Assembly (NCBI GenBank): GCA_001972305.1
Contig: BDDD01001000.1
Location: 1-64,000, forward strand
Length of the DNA stretch: 64,000 nucleotides
Origin: Cephalotus follicularis
Lineage: Eukaryota; Streptophyta; Magnoliopsida; Oxalidales; Cephalotaceae
Direction of reading: 5' to 3'
Shown: positions 23,700 through 34,834 of the stretch, in pieces
Numbering within the stretch: position 1 is the first letter of the stretch
Layout: each line of letters opens with the position of its first letter
Translations under genes and position numbers: made by a program
Notes under the pieces: generated by a model
Told to the model about the DNA's origin: nothing
Seen by the model: the letters and a program-made list of their open reading frames with translations, nothing else
The model's database searches: none

Positions 23700-23875
23700 A
23701 TGGATCGCCGAAAGGAAAACGTTGACGCGTAAGGTTCCTACCTTACCGCATCAACGCAAAGGAAAACATGGATGCGTAAGGTTCCTACCTTACCACGTCA
23801 ATGCAAAGGAATCATGAAAAGTAGAGTCTATACCTTATCTAAAGAAGATATACCAGATATGAAGTATTTAAACTC
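23700..23875 (+). pseudogene. Element B gag, almost wholly deleted, with two 47-bp repeats
   Basis: An ATG at 23700 opens MDRRKENVDA, matching the arginine-rich gag start of element A, but the capsid and zinc-knuckle regions (about 350 codons) are missing. In their place are two adjacent 47-bp units, 23714-23760 and 23761-23807. Each contains the inverted repeat GCGTAAGGT, TCCT, ACCTTAC flanked by GTTGACGC or CATCAACGC words, similar to words in the LTR of B at 28500-28575. Reading then resumes with the gag-protease linker SRVYTLSKEDIPD at about 23820. Confidence 0.75.
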
Positions 23876-24510
23876 ACGTATTGATTGATCTGGGAGATAC
23901 CCATTCATTCATTGCATCATATTTTGTTTTCAACTTGCATTGCGTGACTGATTGCTTACCTTATGTGCTGGAGGTGAATACTCCAACTGGTGGTTCCTTA
24001 TTGACCGATACTGTAGTGAACAACTGTGAGATCACGGTAGCTCAGGTGCAGCTATTCGCTAATCTAATTGTACTGCTGATCCAAGATTTTGATGTTATCT
24101 TGGGAATGGACTAGCTATATCTACATCGAGCATGCGTGGATTGTTATAATAAGGTGGTGATGTTTCATCTGTCAGATGGAACTGTGCTTCAATTCGTGGG
24201 AGAGAAGACTACCTCTTCTCTGATTATTTCTTACACTCGAGCGCTGAAACATCTCGAGAAGGGATGTGAAGGTTATTTGGCATATGTGATTGATCATACA
24301 AAAGGTACGCCTAGTGTGGAACAAGTTCCCGTTGCTTGTGATTTTCTTGATGTATTTCTAGATGATCTTGTTTCATTGCCGCCGGAGAGAGATATGGAGT
24401 TCAGTATTGAGTTGCAACCGGGAACTACTCCTATCTCTAAAGCTCCATACATAATGGCTCCTGCTGAATTGAAGGAGTTGAAGGTTCAGTTGCAGGATTA
24501 TCTTGACAAG
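23823..24510 (+). pseudogene. Element B aspartic protease and linker to RT
   Basis: Protease domain with the catalytic motif IDLGDTHSFIASYF and the second half VILGMD. There a TAG replaces the tryptophan codon normally found in GMDWL (about 24112-24114). Reading continues with HRACVDCYNKVVMFHLSDG and the long linker PVACDFLDVF, LPPERDMEFSIELQPGTTPISKAPYIMAPAELKELK to about 24510. A frameshift sits between the linker and protease motif VLID (near 23880), and a one-base loss near 24513 shifts the frame again before RT. Confidence 0.9.
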
Positions 24511-25680
24511 GGTTTATACGACTGAGTGTGTCACCATGGGGAGCGCCGGTATTGTTTATGAAAATGAAGGATGGATCGATGCGGCTATGCATTGATTATC
24601 GGCTACTGAATCAGGTGACAGTGAAGAACAAATATCCTCTACCACATATTGAGGAGTTGTTCGATCGACTGCAAGGCTTAACTGTGTTATCTAAACTTGA
24701 TTTGAGGACAGGTTATCATCAGTTGAGGATCCGAGAAGGTGATGTTGAAAAGACAGCTTTTCAAACAAGATATGGGCATTATGAATTCTTGATACTGCCG
24801 TTTGGATTGACGAATGGCCCTGCAGCATTCATGTGTTTGATGAACAGAGTGTTTCAGCCCTGTCTTGTCCAGTTTGTTGTCATCTTTTTTGATGACATCG
24901 TGATATATTCGAGGAGTATTGAGGAGCACATGCAGCATTTAAGGATTGTGTTGCAGACACTGCGGGAAGAACAATTATTTGCCAAATTCAGCAAATGTGA
25001 ATTTTGGCTGGATCATGTGACTTTCCTTGGTCAGATTGTATCAAGTGAAGGGTTATTTGTGGATCCTTCAAAGATTGAGAGTATAGTGGATTGGCCACAA
25101 CCGAAGAACGTTACTGAAGTTCGTAGCTTCTTGGGATTGGCTGGCTATTACCGGAGGTTTATTGAGGGGTTTTCAATGATTGTTGTTCCATTAACCTGTT
25201 TGATTCAGAAGAAGTCAAATTTTGATTGGGATGATGCTTGTGACGCAAGTTTCCAAGAGTTGAAGAGTCGGTTGATTTCGACTCTAGTGTTGGCATTACC
25301 TGAGGGTAATGGGGATTTTACTGTCCATAGTGATGCTTCTGGGAAAGGCTTGAGATGTGTTCTCATGCAGCGTGGTCGCGTAATTGCATACGCATCGAGG
25401 AAGTTGAAACCGTACGAGGAGAATTATCCTATACATGATCTTGAATTGGCAGCCATAGTGTTTGCTTTACAGAAATGGAGACATTGCCTTTATGGCGTGC
25501 AATTCGAGAGATTCACTGACCACAAGAGTTTGAAATATTTATTTTCCCATAAGGAACTGAACGTGAGGCAGAGGAGGTGGGTTGAATTCTTCAAGGATTA
25601 CAACTGTAACATGCAATACCACCCAGGAAAAGCGAAGTTGTAGCTGATGCTCTGAGTCGCAAGGCGAAGATTGCTGGGGC
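24510..25680 (+). pseudogene. Element B reverse transcriptase and RNase H
   Basis: A 371-codon frame reading [17 protein letters not shown], then [20 protein letters not shown] and [13 protein letters not shown]. The RT active site is [12 protein letters not shown], with Phe where Leu or Val is usual but both aspartates present. The RNase H domain has its acidic residues ([27 protein letters not shown]). A one-base deletion in HPGKA at about 25637 ends the frame early; VADALSR follows in the next frame. The enzyme would copy element RNA to DNA. The frameshifts on both sides rule out a continuous polyprotein. Confidence 0.92.
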
Positions 25681-25689
25681 GAAGATTGC

Positions 25690-27220
25690 TGGAGCGATGG
25701 TTTCACAGTGGAAGCTATTGGAGGATTTTCAGAGATGGAATCCGTTCATGGTTTCCATAGGAGTTATTGTTGCTAGTCTTCTAGCACAACCAAAACTTCT
25801 TGATCGTATTCTGAATGCACAGTTTAGTGATACTGAGTTGTGGAATGTTCATGAGAATTTAGATGCTGACTCTGAATTCTCCATACATGCTGATGGTATA
25901 CTGAGGTTCCATGGAAGAGTGTGCATTTCGGATAACGAAAGCATAAGAGATGAGCTATTGCAGCAAGCTCATAAATCACAGTATAGTGTACAACTTGGAA
26001 GTTCTAAGATGTGGCATGACCTGAAGAGAAACTACTGGTGGAGTGGCATGAAGAGAGAGATTGCTGAATATGTAGCAAGATGTTTGACCTGTCAAAGAGT
26101 GAAGGCTGAACATAAGAAACCTGCGGGATTGCTACAATCATTACCAATGGTTGAATGGAAGTCGGAGCATGTGACCATGGATTTTGTATCGAGTTTACCG
26201 AGGTCACAGAATCGACATGAAGTAGTGTGGGTTGTAGTGGACAGACTCACCAAGTCTGCTCACTTTCTTCTGATGAACATGACCTATTCCATCGAGAAGT
26301 TGGCTCGATTATATATCCAGGAGATTGTAAGATTGCATGGAGTGCTGGTCAGTATTATTTGTGACCATAATGCGAGATTTACTTCAAGGTTCTGGAAGAA
26401 GTTCCAAGTAGCGATGGGAACAATATTAAACTTCAGTACTGCATTTCACCCACAGACTGATGGACAGTCCGAGCGTACCATTCAAACACTAGAAGATATG
26501 CTCCGAGCTTGTGTTATTGATTTTGCTGGGAGTTCGGAGGATCATATTCTGTTGATTGAATTCTCCTATAATAATAGTTATCATTCTAGCATTGGGATGG
26601 CTCCTTATGAAGCTCTGCACTGGAGAAAGTGTAGATCTCCTATTTGCTGGGATGAAGTGGGGGAAAGACAAGTGCTGGGACCGGACCTTGTCCAAGAAAC
26701 TACTAACAAGGTTGAAATAATCAAGAATAGGTTACTCTCTGCACAGAGTCGTCAAAAGAGTTATGTTGATAAAAAGAGAAGGAAGCTGGAGTTCGAGAAG
26801 GGAGATCATGTTTTTCTGAGGATCTCGCCTTCGAAAAGCATACACCGATTTGGCCTGAAAGGGAAATTGGCTCCACGGTACATTGGACCATATGAGATAC
26901 TGGAGAGAGTTGGGGAAGTAGCATATCAGATTGCAGTACCACCCAACTCATCAAATGCACATAACGTATTTCATGTATCCATACTACAAAAATACGTACC
27001 TGATCCATCTTATGTGTTGAGCTATGATCCTGGATTTATGAATGACAACTTGTCTTATGAAGAGAGTCCAATGCAAATTCTGGACAGAAAGGATAAAGTA
27101 CTGAGGATTAAGACTATTCCTATGGTGAAGATACTGTGGCAGTTTCACGGGGCTGAGGAAGCTACATGGGAACGTGAAGCTAAAATAATAGAGACATTCC
27201 CTTATTTGTTCGGGATGTAA
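25690..27220 (+). pseudogene. Element B integrase with chromodomain-like tail
   Basis: The longest open frame here, 507 codons. The zinc-binding region is AHKSQYSVQLGSSKM to CLTCQRVKAEH; glutamine stands where the second histidine (SVH in element A) belongs. The catalytic core is complete: Asp in TMDFVSSLP, Asp in IICDHNARFTSRFW, Glu in DGQSERTIQTLEDML. Next come the GPY/F module (RYIGPYEILERVGEVAY), the HNVFHVSILQKYVPDPS box, and a chromodomain-like end (VKILWQFHGAEEATWERE). The core is unbroken, but the lost zinc ligand and the upstream frameshift make it non-functional as part of pol. Confidence 0.92.
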
Positions 27221-27248
27221 AGGCTAAATTTGAGGACGAATTTTCTAT

Positions 27249-27261
27249 AAGGATGGGGGAA
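27249..27261 (+). other. Polypurine tract of element B
   Basis: AAGGATGGGGGAA just before the LTR start TGTAATAACTG, about 30 bp after the integrase stop and the AGGACGAATTTTCTA signature. Confidence 0.9.
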
Positions 27262-27454
27262 TGTAATAACTGTAATTTTAATTTTGATGTATATTGTACC
27301 ATTAATGAATAAAATATATATTGAATTGACGATTGTACTTGATTTTTCCTTGATTCTTACTAATTATTGTTATTGAATTGAAGGAAGGAAGGGCTAAATT
27401 GGAATGGACTGAAAGTTATACGAAATAACTTAGAGAAACTAAAATCAGATGCAT

Positions 27455-27625
27455 AGACATTGACATTAACGAAGGACATCGACGCCTTGAGCCAGACAAG
27501 TATTCTAACACGTGTTCATTGGAAGGGAACAAATAAGGAATTCATATCAGGCACGTAAACGTTGACGCCAAGAATAGACGTCGACACCTTGAACCCAGAT
27601 AGGTGTTCGGGTGCGTGTCAATGAA
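27455..27625. repeat. GTCGAC/GTTGACGCC word cluster 1 in B LTR
   Basis: Degenerate words such as GACATCGACGCCTTGA, AACGTTGACGCCAAGA and AGACGTCGACACCTTGA recur at irregular spacing. They alternate with two copies of a CAGACAAGTATTC/CAGATAGGTGTTCG-like stretch. Confidence 0.75.
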
Positions 27626-28349
27626 AAGGGAAATGAATGGCATGCGTGGCTTGCAACTTGGACAGGTGTGATGTTCATGTTAGATGGAAAAGAGACGTGT
27701 CATATACTGATGAATCATGCAGCATGAAATGCCAGCTACTAAGTGCAGGAGATACCAGCTATTGACTGAATTGCAACCTGAAAAACTGAGAAGAACAAAA
27801 CAACAATGAGTTATTGGAGTTAGAGAGAGAAGAGAAAATGTTGGGGTTCTGAGTTAGAGGATTCATTGAACTACTGAAGCGAATCCTCTATATCAGCTTT
27901 TGTGTAAGTCAATTCGGGTGATAGAAATCTCAATGACAAAGAGAGAAACAATCTCTGCTGTGCTGAGTTGAGGCAAAAGAATTGTGTGCAAGTTAGACTG
28001 GAAGCTTGGACTATTGGTAAGCTTCTGGTCGAATTTGATAGCTTGTGTTCTAGTTAATCAGTTAGATGTGTATATATATACTGATTCTGTACATGCTATT
28101 GATATGAAAAGGGATAGATCCTGTTGAATCACAAAGCGACCGAGTTGTTGGATAGTTGAGCGCTAAAGAGAGGAATCAATCCAAATTGGTTCTGGGATAG
28201 CTACTGAGGTAGGGATTATGACATGTTTAGGAAAATATAACATGTATATTGTGTGAGGATGGTGTATATAGGCATGCATGTTGAGATTTGAACTGTTAAA
28301 TCCATGCTTGCTTGGACTGGTTATGGACTGCATATTCTGTATGTTGATT

Positions 28350-28640
28350 TTTGCCAACGCCAATAGATACACGTTAACGCCTTACTGATATAGTCAACAA
28401 TTTACTTGTTTACGTTTGATTCCCGTCGACTCCAAGGAAGGATAACGTTGACGTCTAAAGTTACTGTCTTAGAAAACGTCGATGCCAAGATGTAACGCTG
28501 ACACGTAAGGTTCCCACCTTAACGCATCGACGCTAAAGAGAAATGTTAACGCCTAAGGTTTCACCTTAACGCATTGACGCCCAATGGTAACGTTGACGCA
28601 TATATACACGTCGACACCTAAAATAAACGTTAACGCCAAA
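28350..28640. repeat. GTCGAC/GTTAACGCC word cluster 2 in B LTR
   Basis: About fifteen words related to AACGTTGACGCCTAA lie within 290 bp (CCAACGCC, CGTTAACGCC, CCGTCGACTCC, AACGTTGACGTC, AACGTCGATGCC, ACGCATCGACGC, ACGTCGACACC). Two contain a hairpin with TAAGGTT...ACCTTAA arms, resembling that of the 47-bp units at 23714-23807. Confidence 0.8.
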
Positions 28641-29805
28641 CTAAACCAGTTCATATTTTATCCTGGTTGTGCTTGATTCATGAGTTGGCTGAATTGCTGT
28701 TATGCATTGCATATCATGAAATATACTACGGTTTACCATTTTCAAGAACTGAGTGCTATATACACAATTTACTGAGATTGTTTTCAAGGACTGTTTATTG
28801 TTTTCACTTATGTTTCAAGAATGGAGTGTTATATGCACAACTGAATATTTCAAACTACTGTTATTTTGTTCCCAGTGAACCTACTGAATTTTTACCGTAT
28901 TTTGTTTTTTAAGAGAACCTACTGAAAGTGATACTGTTATTTTGTTCTCTAATGAGGACCACTGATATTGTTTTACTGTTTCCTCTACAAAAGAGATTAA
29001 CCATTTTATTACATTATATATGTAATACACTGTATTGACTGTGATTGCTAGTTTCTGTTAGTTGACTGATAGGAGCAATCATTGACTACAGAGGTGGACC
29101 TATGTGCCAGGAGTCGGCTAGAGCTCTCACCAAATTTATCTGCAATACATATCATGAGTGTTAGCTGCTCGCTAAATGCCGGCAGTACTGTTTACCTTTT
29201 CTGCCATCATCGGAGTGCATGGTGGTATTTAGGTGGTGCGTAGTTTGCGCTAGGAGTTAGCAACATGTGTCACCCACTACTAGTCCTTGGATAACTGATT
29301 GATTGTACCCTTGTGTGGTATCTTTGATGACTGTTTGATAGTTGCCACTTGGCATGATTGCATATTTATATTGGCACATATATAAACTGTTTTAAAAATT
29401 ATAAACTGTCATGCATGATTGCATATATATCTTCACATTCATGCATACTTTCTACTTAGCCGAGTGAGGACAAAGGCTAATACCTACTATTTCAGATTGA
29501 CAAAAATCACTGTGAGACGTGCTGCTGAAGCTATACTTGGAGGCTTCCGTTTTGAGGTTGTTGTTGAAAATTTGTAATAAAGTCATACTCCGCTGTTATA
29601 TTTACATTTTCAATATGTATGATATAACATGTACTGTATTAAGCTTAAGCACGTAGTATGGGCTACGTGTGTATGCTAAGTTTATATATAATCCAGTACA
29701 AGTAAATGCTTCCGCAAAAGGTTTAAATTTTTTATTATTTTGGTAAATACTGGATTAACAGATAACCGAGTGTTGTTATAAATAAAATGAAAACGGGGTG
29801 TGACA

Positions 29806-30338
29806 GAGATGTTCAAGAAATTCAGACTAGAAGTAGAAAAGAAAATGGGTATACCCATTAAGATCCTTTGGTCGGATCGATGTGGTGAATACCTATCTGC
29901 TGAATTCTAGGGTTATCTTAGGGATAACAGAATTCTCTATCAGTGGACACCTCCTAGAACACCACAGCATAATGGTGTGTCTGAATGGAGGAATCGAACC
30001 TTGATGAATATTGTTCGGTCCATGATGTCTTTCACGGATGTTCCTATATCATTTTGGGGTGATGCACTGTATGCGGCGGTGAACATCCTCAACTGGATTC
30101 CATCTAAATCCGTCCCCTCCACTACTTACGAGGTTTTTATAGGGAGGAAACCCAACCTAAACCATTTGAGAGTTTGGGGCTGTCCAGCTTATGTTAGGAG
30201 GTAGGAGCCTTCTAAGCTGGAGGCACAAGCGGATCGTTGCCGGTTTGTGTGATATCCTAAGGAGAGCATAGGATATTACTTTTACCATCCCAACGAGCGA
30301 AAGACTTTTGTTTCGTAAACTTCAAAATTTCTAAAGAA
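29806..30338 (+). pseudogene. Element E integrase, second half
   Basis: Reads EMFKKFRLEVEKKMG, then ILWSDRCGEYLSAEF with the second catalytic Asp, PQHNGVSEWRNRTLMN with the catalytic Glu, and LNHLRVWGCPAYVRR. In-frame stops occur at SAEF-stop-GYLRD, at YVRR-stop-EPSKLEA, at CRFV-stop-YPKE and at TFVS-stop. The first catalytic Asp and the zinc region are on the other side of gypsy B. Confidence 0.9.
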
Positions 30339-30616
30339 GGAATACCTGCTTGCAGGGAGCAGTGGGAGCAAGGTGGAACTGAGAGAGTTATCACCTGGTG
30401 AAAGCTCACAGGATGAGGAGGAATTAGAGGTTCAACCCTCTACAAACATAGTTGGGGAAGGTTCCCAACCTGAGAGTGGAATACCTTCTTGCAGGGAGCT
30501 GTGGGAGCAAGGTTTAACTGAGAGAGTTATCACCTGGTGAAAGCCCACAGGATGAGGAGGAATTAGAGGTTCAACCCTCTAAAAACATAGTTGGGGATGG
30601 TTCCCAACCTGAGAGT
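30339..30616 (+). repeat. 139-bp tandem duplication between IN and RT of element E
   Basis: Two head-to-tail units, 30339-30477 and 30478-30616, beginning GGAATACCTGCTTGCAGGG, with about seven differences by eye. Elements G and F have a single copy of this region (for G: FLVGSSGSIVELRELPLGES). 139 is not a multiple of three, so the duplication shifts the frame. Confidence 0.92.
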
Positions 30617-30640
30617 GGATCTTAGTTAGGCGCTCCTCAG

Positions 30641-32326
30641 GTGAGGAGATCAGGCAAAGTTCCAACAGTGCCCCAGAGATATGGCTTTCTTATTGAGGGC
30701 ACTAACAAACTCAATGACATCGATGATGATGAGCTTGTCAGCTATGAGGAGGCAGTGAAGAGCACTGAATCTGGGGCATGGCTAGAAACCATGAAATTTG
30801 AGATGGACTCCATGGATGCCAACCAAGTATGGAACTTGGTTGATGCACCAGAGGGTATTAACCCTCTTGGTTGCAAATGGATCTTCAAGAGGAAGATTGG
30901 CATTGATGGTAAGATAGAGACTTATAAATCACGATTGGTCGCGAAAGGGTATAGGCAAAGACATGGAGTCGACTATACCGAAACTTTCTCACCAGTCGCT
31001 ATGTTTAAGTCCATCCGAATATTGCTTGCTATTGCCGCTCATTATGATTATGAGATATTGAAAATGGATGTCAAGACCGCATTTTTAAATGGCTTTCTTG
31101 AAGAGGACATTTATATGTCCCAATCCGAGGGGTTTACATTCGAGGAGCGTCCACAGAGAGTGTGTAAGCTTCAAAGGTGTATGTACGGCCTTAAGCAAGC
31201 ATCCCGTAACTTGAACATCCGTTTTGACAAGACCGTTAAGACTTTCGGTTTCACCAAAAACGTGGATGAGCCTTGTGTCTACCGGAAATAGGATGGCCCA
31301 AACATCACTTTCTTGGTACTACACGTGGATGACATACTAATCATAGGGAATGATGTGGGTATGTTGTAATCCGTTAAAGTATGGTTGTCCAAGAACTTCT
31401 CCATGAAGGATTTGGGGGAGGCTTCCTATATATTGGGTATAAAGATCTATAGAGATAGATCTAATAGGTTGCTGGGACTCTCCCAAAGCCAGTACATCGG
31501 CAAGGTGCTGAAACAATATGGCCTTGAGAATTCCAAGCGTGGCCTTCTTCCAATTGGCCAGGGAATTCACCTCTCTAATAGGATGTCTCCAAGTACAAAT
31601 GAGGAGAGGGTACGCATGAGTAGGCAGCCATATGCTTCGGCTGTTGGTTCCATCATGTGTGCCATGCTATGTACTAGGCCTGATGTCGCATACGCCTTGG
31701 GTATGGCTAGTCAATTTCAGTCCGATCCCGGTGAAAAACACTGGGAAATAGTCAATGGGGTTCTTAAATACCAGAGAAGGACTCAGGATACCTTCTTGGT
31801 CTATGGAGGAGATATTGAGTTGAGATTAGAGGGCTATACGGACTCTAGTTTCAACAGTGATCCGGATGATCACAAGTCCGTATCAGGATATGTTTTTGTC
31901 CAGAACGTCGGTGTTGTGAGCTGGAGGAGTTCGAAGCGGGAAATTACTGCGGACTCCACAATGGAAGCGGAATATGTTGTAGCCTATGATGCCGCCAAGC
32001 AAGCTGTTTGGATGTGAAAGTTTATTGCTGAACTTGATGTGGTTCCAACCATTGCATGTCCAGTTATGGTGTACTGTGACAACAATGGGGTTGTTGCACA
32101 AGCCAAAGAACCACAGTCTCATCATCGCTCCAAGCATATATAGTGACAGTATCACCTGATTAGAGAGATCATTGACAGAGGAAACATCACCCTTGAGAGA
32201 GTTACCATGGAGGCAAATTTAGCAGACCCACTGACCAAGGCCTTGAGCAGCATTGTTCTGGAGAGACATAGAAGTGCTATGGGCTTAGGTTATAGGTCTT
32301 CATGGCTTTAGGGCCAAGTGGGAGAT
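30641..32326 (+). pseudogene. Element E reverse transcriptase and RNase H
   Basis: RT starts RRSGKVPTVPQRYGFLIEG and runs through GCKWIFKRKIGIDGK, LVAKGYRQRHGVDYTETFSP and MDVKTAFLNGFLEEDIYM to YGLKQASRN. The active site reads LHVDDILIIGND (usually YVDD), just after a stop at 31291. A second stop follows GVGML-like GML. RNase H continues from about 31385 with GYTDSSFNSD, TMEAEYVVAYDAAKQAVWM, a further stop, and YCDNNGVVAQAKEP. The end ADPLTKAL and the polypurine tract follow. At least four nonsense changes mean it is inactive. Confidence 0.92.
32314..32326 (+). other. Polypurine tract of element E
   Basis: CAAGTGGGAGAT just before TGTTAGG, the standard junction of this copia group. The same AAGTGGGAGATTGTTAG stretch is seen at 44552 in element F. 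Confidence 0.9.
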
Positions 32327-33636
32327 TGTTAGGTTATGGGTGTCCCTGTATGCCACGATATGGCTCGTTGTTTGTATATATACACTTTTGATTTATACAA
32401 TTCTGAATTCCATTCATGTTTCATGTGCATATTTATTATATTGGCAAAGCTATGTGGCTCATCCCAACCAATCAAAAGGAACAAAATAATTATTTATAAT
32501 TAACTGTATGTCATATAGCGCCCTGTCACACTAAAAGGGTTGGATCTCGTGCCAAGGAGGTTATGAGAATGAGATCCTTACTCCCTGTGACAAAATGTTT
32601 CAAGTCATAGGTTCACTTTCTTAGGGCCATTGATGAACTGCGAAGACTTGTCACATTACGCTTGCTTCCGAGTTAGCAGTGGAGGATTGTTATCTCATTG
32701 CCATTTGGGTTTATCCCTAACGCTAATGTGAGGTGTATGCTGAGAGCATGACACTGAACTGACCCACCAATAGGAAACCTTTTTGGATAGTCAATTCCCA
32801 ATGTCAATAGGATTCCTATGGTCTCGGTAGTGCATAGTCTATGGTGACTAGTAGGTTTATAGCCTGCGTTGTCTCCTTTGACCTAAACAGCTGGCATGCA
32901 TTGTGTAGTAACTGCTTGACTTTGATTTTTGCCTTCCCCAACACTAGCCACTTGCTGGAAAAAATGGTTGTCTTTGGGTCTTATGGAAGCTGCATTAAGA
33001 TGTATGGGCTAGTTCGCAATAGGGGATTGTCGCACCTGGGCTGAGGGTGACCAGCTCTATTTATCTATGTACGTTGTAGACTTAAAAGTCCTGATCATGC
33101 ATAGGTGAACTGGGAACGAGAGGTTTCCATGGGAGGTCTGCCGATAGTCTCAATGCATTCATAGATTCATAGTTATCACATAATATCTATGGGTGACATT
33201 TATCCAACCCTAGGCTGCGATCGGAGTTAAGTATAATGAGGGAAACATGACACATATGCCGATGACTGAGTAAAGCGACTGGCTATTCGAACCATGATTG
33301 ATATACGTGGTAATACACGGATCCGGGGGGGGGGGACTGGCGCTCACACCGGGGCTATTTTAATAGTCGGTGACTGTTACAATAGTCGTACCAGAAATCG
33401 GGATGTTCTAGGAATTTATCATCATACCGGAGATCGACAGGCTTTCGGGTCCTGCATAGCTTTGAAGAGGTTGACACGTGTTTGGGACACATGTCATTTA
33501 GTGAAAGGATAAAATCAGGGACATGTTACTTTTCTAATGAGTATTTCATTTGATTAATATAGGTCCATGCAATGCCACGATAAAATATTCCATGCGAAGA
33601 GTGAGAAATAGAAGAGATTGTCTCTTCCTATGTCTT

Positions 33637-33870
33637 GGGCGTCGACGCCATGAAGAGCATGCATTGATGCCATGTCTAGTTGAGTCCCTAGGCGTTAATG
33701 CCATGAAGAGCATGCGTTGACGCTACATATAATAGTGACATAAACATTAACGCTATGGAATGCATGCGTTGACGTCTTGACGGGATGAGATAGCCTGTTT
33801 CATCTTATCGTTGGCGTTGACGCCTTGATAAGAAGAGACACATGGCGTTGACGCCATGCTGGGCTGACAC
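33637..33870. repeat. GGCGTTGACGCCATG word cluster in E LTR
   Basis: About eight words such as GGCGTCGACGCCATGAAGAG, CATTGATGCCATG, GGCGTTAATGCCATGAAGAG, GCGTTGACGCTA and GGCGTTGACGCCTTG recur, some with the same following GAAGAGCATGC. Confidence 0.85.
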
Positions 33871-34050
33871 ACGTCACTTATCAACTTAAGAGAAGTTGGT
33901 GGGAAAAGAGAGGTATGTTCAAGAAGCTAAAGAGTTGACTTGAACATTAAATGCAAGAGGACAAAAAGCATTAAAAAATGTTTTCTTTAATGACAAAAGG
34001 ACAAGAGGTCTTGGGATCACAACACACTTAACACTTTGTCTCTTTGTATC

Positions 34051-34093
34051 TTTCTCTCTCTCTCTCTCTCACACTCTCTCTCTCTCTCTCTTC
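34051..34093. repeat. CT microsatellite
   Basis: An imperfect (CT)n run interrupted once by ACA, in the LTR close to where the transcript leader would begin. Confidence 0.9.
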
Positions 34094-34834
34094 CTAGCCA
34101 GCTTGTTCTTTCTCTTCATTGCATTTCATCCTACGCTAGGCATCGATGCCAAAAACGTCTGGTTCGAAGAAACGCCATTTTCAACCTTCCTTTCACCCCT
34201 CAAAGCTCTTTATAGGTGGAGATAACTTGTACACTACATCTTATCTTTACCTAAAGGGTTTTAGCATAGGTTAAACACTTGGCCTCTACCAAATCATCTT
34301 CCTTATCCATGTCTTAAGGAGGAGCTTTGAGATCCTTAGTGTTCTTGGGATTAAAGTGTAGAGGGAGCTAGACTTGAGGAGGCATCACCCATTGGTGATC
34401 ATCTCTTTCCTCTTCCTTTGTGGTACATGGCAGCGGGTTGTTGCTAGGGTTTGTGAACCCTTAGCTGAACCCCCATGTCTCTTTGGTGGATCCCTTTCCA
34501 TCCCTTAGGGTTAGGGATGCTTGTGTTCAGGTTGCTTGGACTATTGGCTAGGGTTTGTGTGTTTCCTTGTGAGCCGATTGTTAGTATCCATTTCTAGGGT
34601 TTATGGAAACCCTATTATTTCAACCCGATCTTCCCCAATTCTTGGTTTTGGTTTTGGTTTGATTTAATGTTAATTAGGGTTCCTTAGACATTTATTGGGA
34701 CAATTTGAACTTTAATTAGGGCATCCCATTGCTTGGGGATTAATCTATTAGATAAAATTTAAAATTAATAGGCCATAATCCCTAAAGTCTGAATTGATTG
34801 TTTTTCTTCCGCTGCGTTTGAGCCATTCCCGACA

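Larger units (their letters stand above)
22611..29805 (+). mobile_element. Ty3/gypsy element B (chromovirus, Tekay/Del-like)
   Basis: Plus-strand element with a truncated left LTR (22611-23587), primer site, almost no gag, nearly complete pol (about 23820-27220), polypurine tract and a full right LTR (27262-29805). It is inserted in integrase of copia E, which resumes at 29806. The integrase ends in a GPY/F motif and a chromodomain-like tail (VKILWQFHGAEEATWERE), which points to the chromovirus Tekay/Del type. That lineage call rests on motif recall and is not the result of a tree. Confidence 0.9.
27262..29805 (+). repeat. Right LTR of element B
   Basis: 2544 bp from TGTAATAACTGTAATTTT to GGGGTGTGACA. 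It is bounded by the polypurine tract on the left and copia integrase codons (GAGATGTTCAAGAAATTC) on the right. The TSD would be GAGAT, but the left copy is outside the window. It holds two clusters of GTTGACGC-type words (27455-27625 and 28350-28640) and no gene. Confidence 0.92.
29806..34834 (+). mobile_element. Ty1/copia element E, 3' part
   Basis: Begins in mid-integrase where gypsy B ends and runs through RT and RNase H (to about 32326), a polypurine tract and a 2.5-kb LTR (32327-34834). Its gag, protease and first integrase part lie beyond B, outside the window. Proteins match those of F and G closely, a Tork/Angela-like lineage by overall resemblance. The LTR is of the same subfamily as that of G. 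Confidence 0.85.
32327..34834 (+). repeat. LTR of element E, possibly also the 5' LTR of F
   Basis: From TGTTAGGTTATGGGTGTCC to CCATTCCCGACA. The first kilobase resembles the G LTR (reverse complement of 49400-50376), with TCAAGTCATAGGTTCACTTTC and the GGCATGCATTG stretch. It contains a GCGTTGACGCCATG word cluster (33637-33870), a poly-G run of ten (33325-33334) and a CT microsatellite (34051-34093). A leader-like sequence follows directly, so this LTR may have served two elements. No gene is seen in it. Confidence 0.75.

Noticed and set aside
33325..33334. Run of ten G as a possible functional signal
   Set aside because: A homopolymer in the middle of the E LTR and away from a polypurine-tract position; more likely a slippage product.
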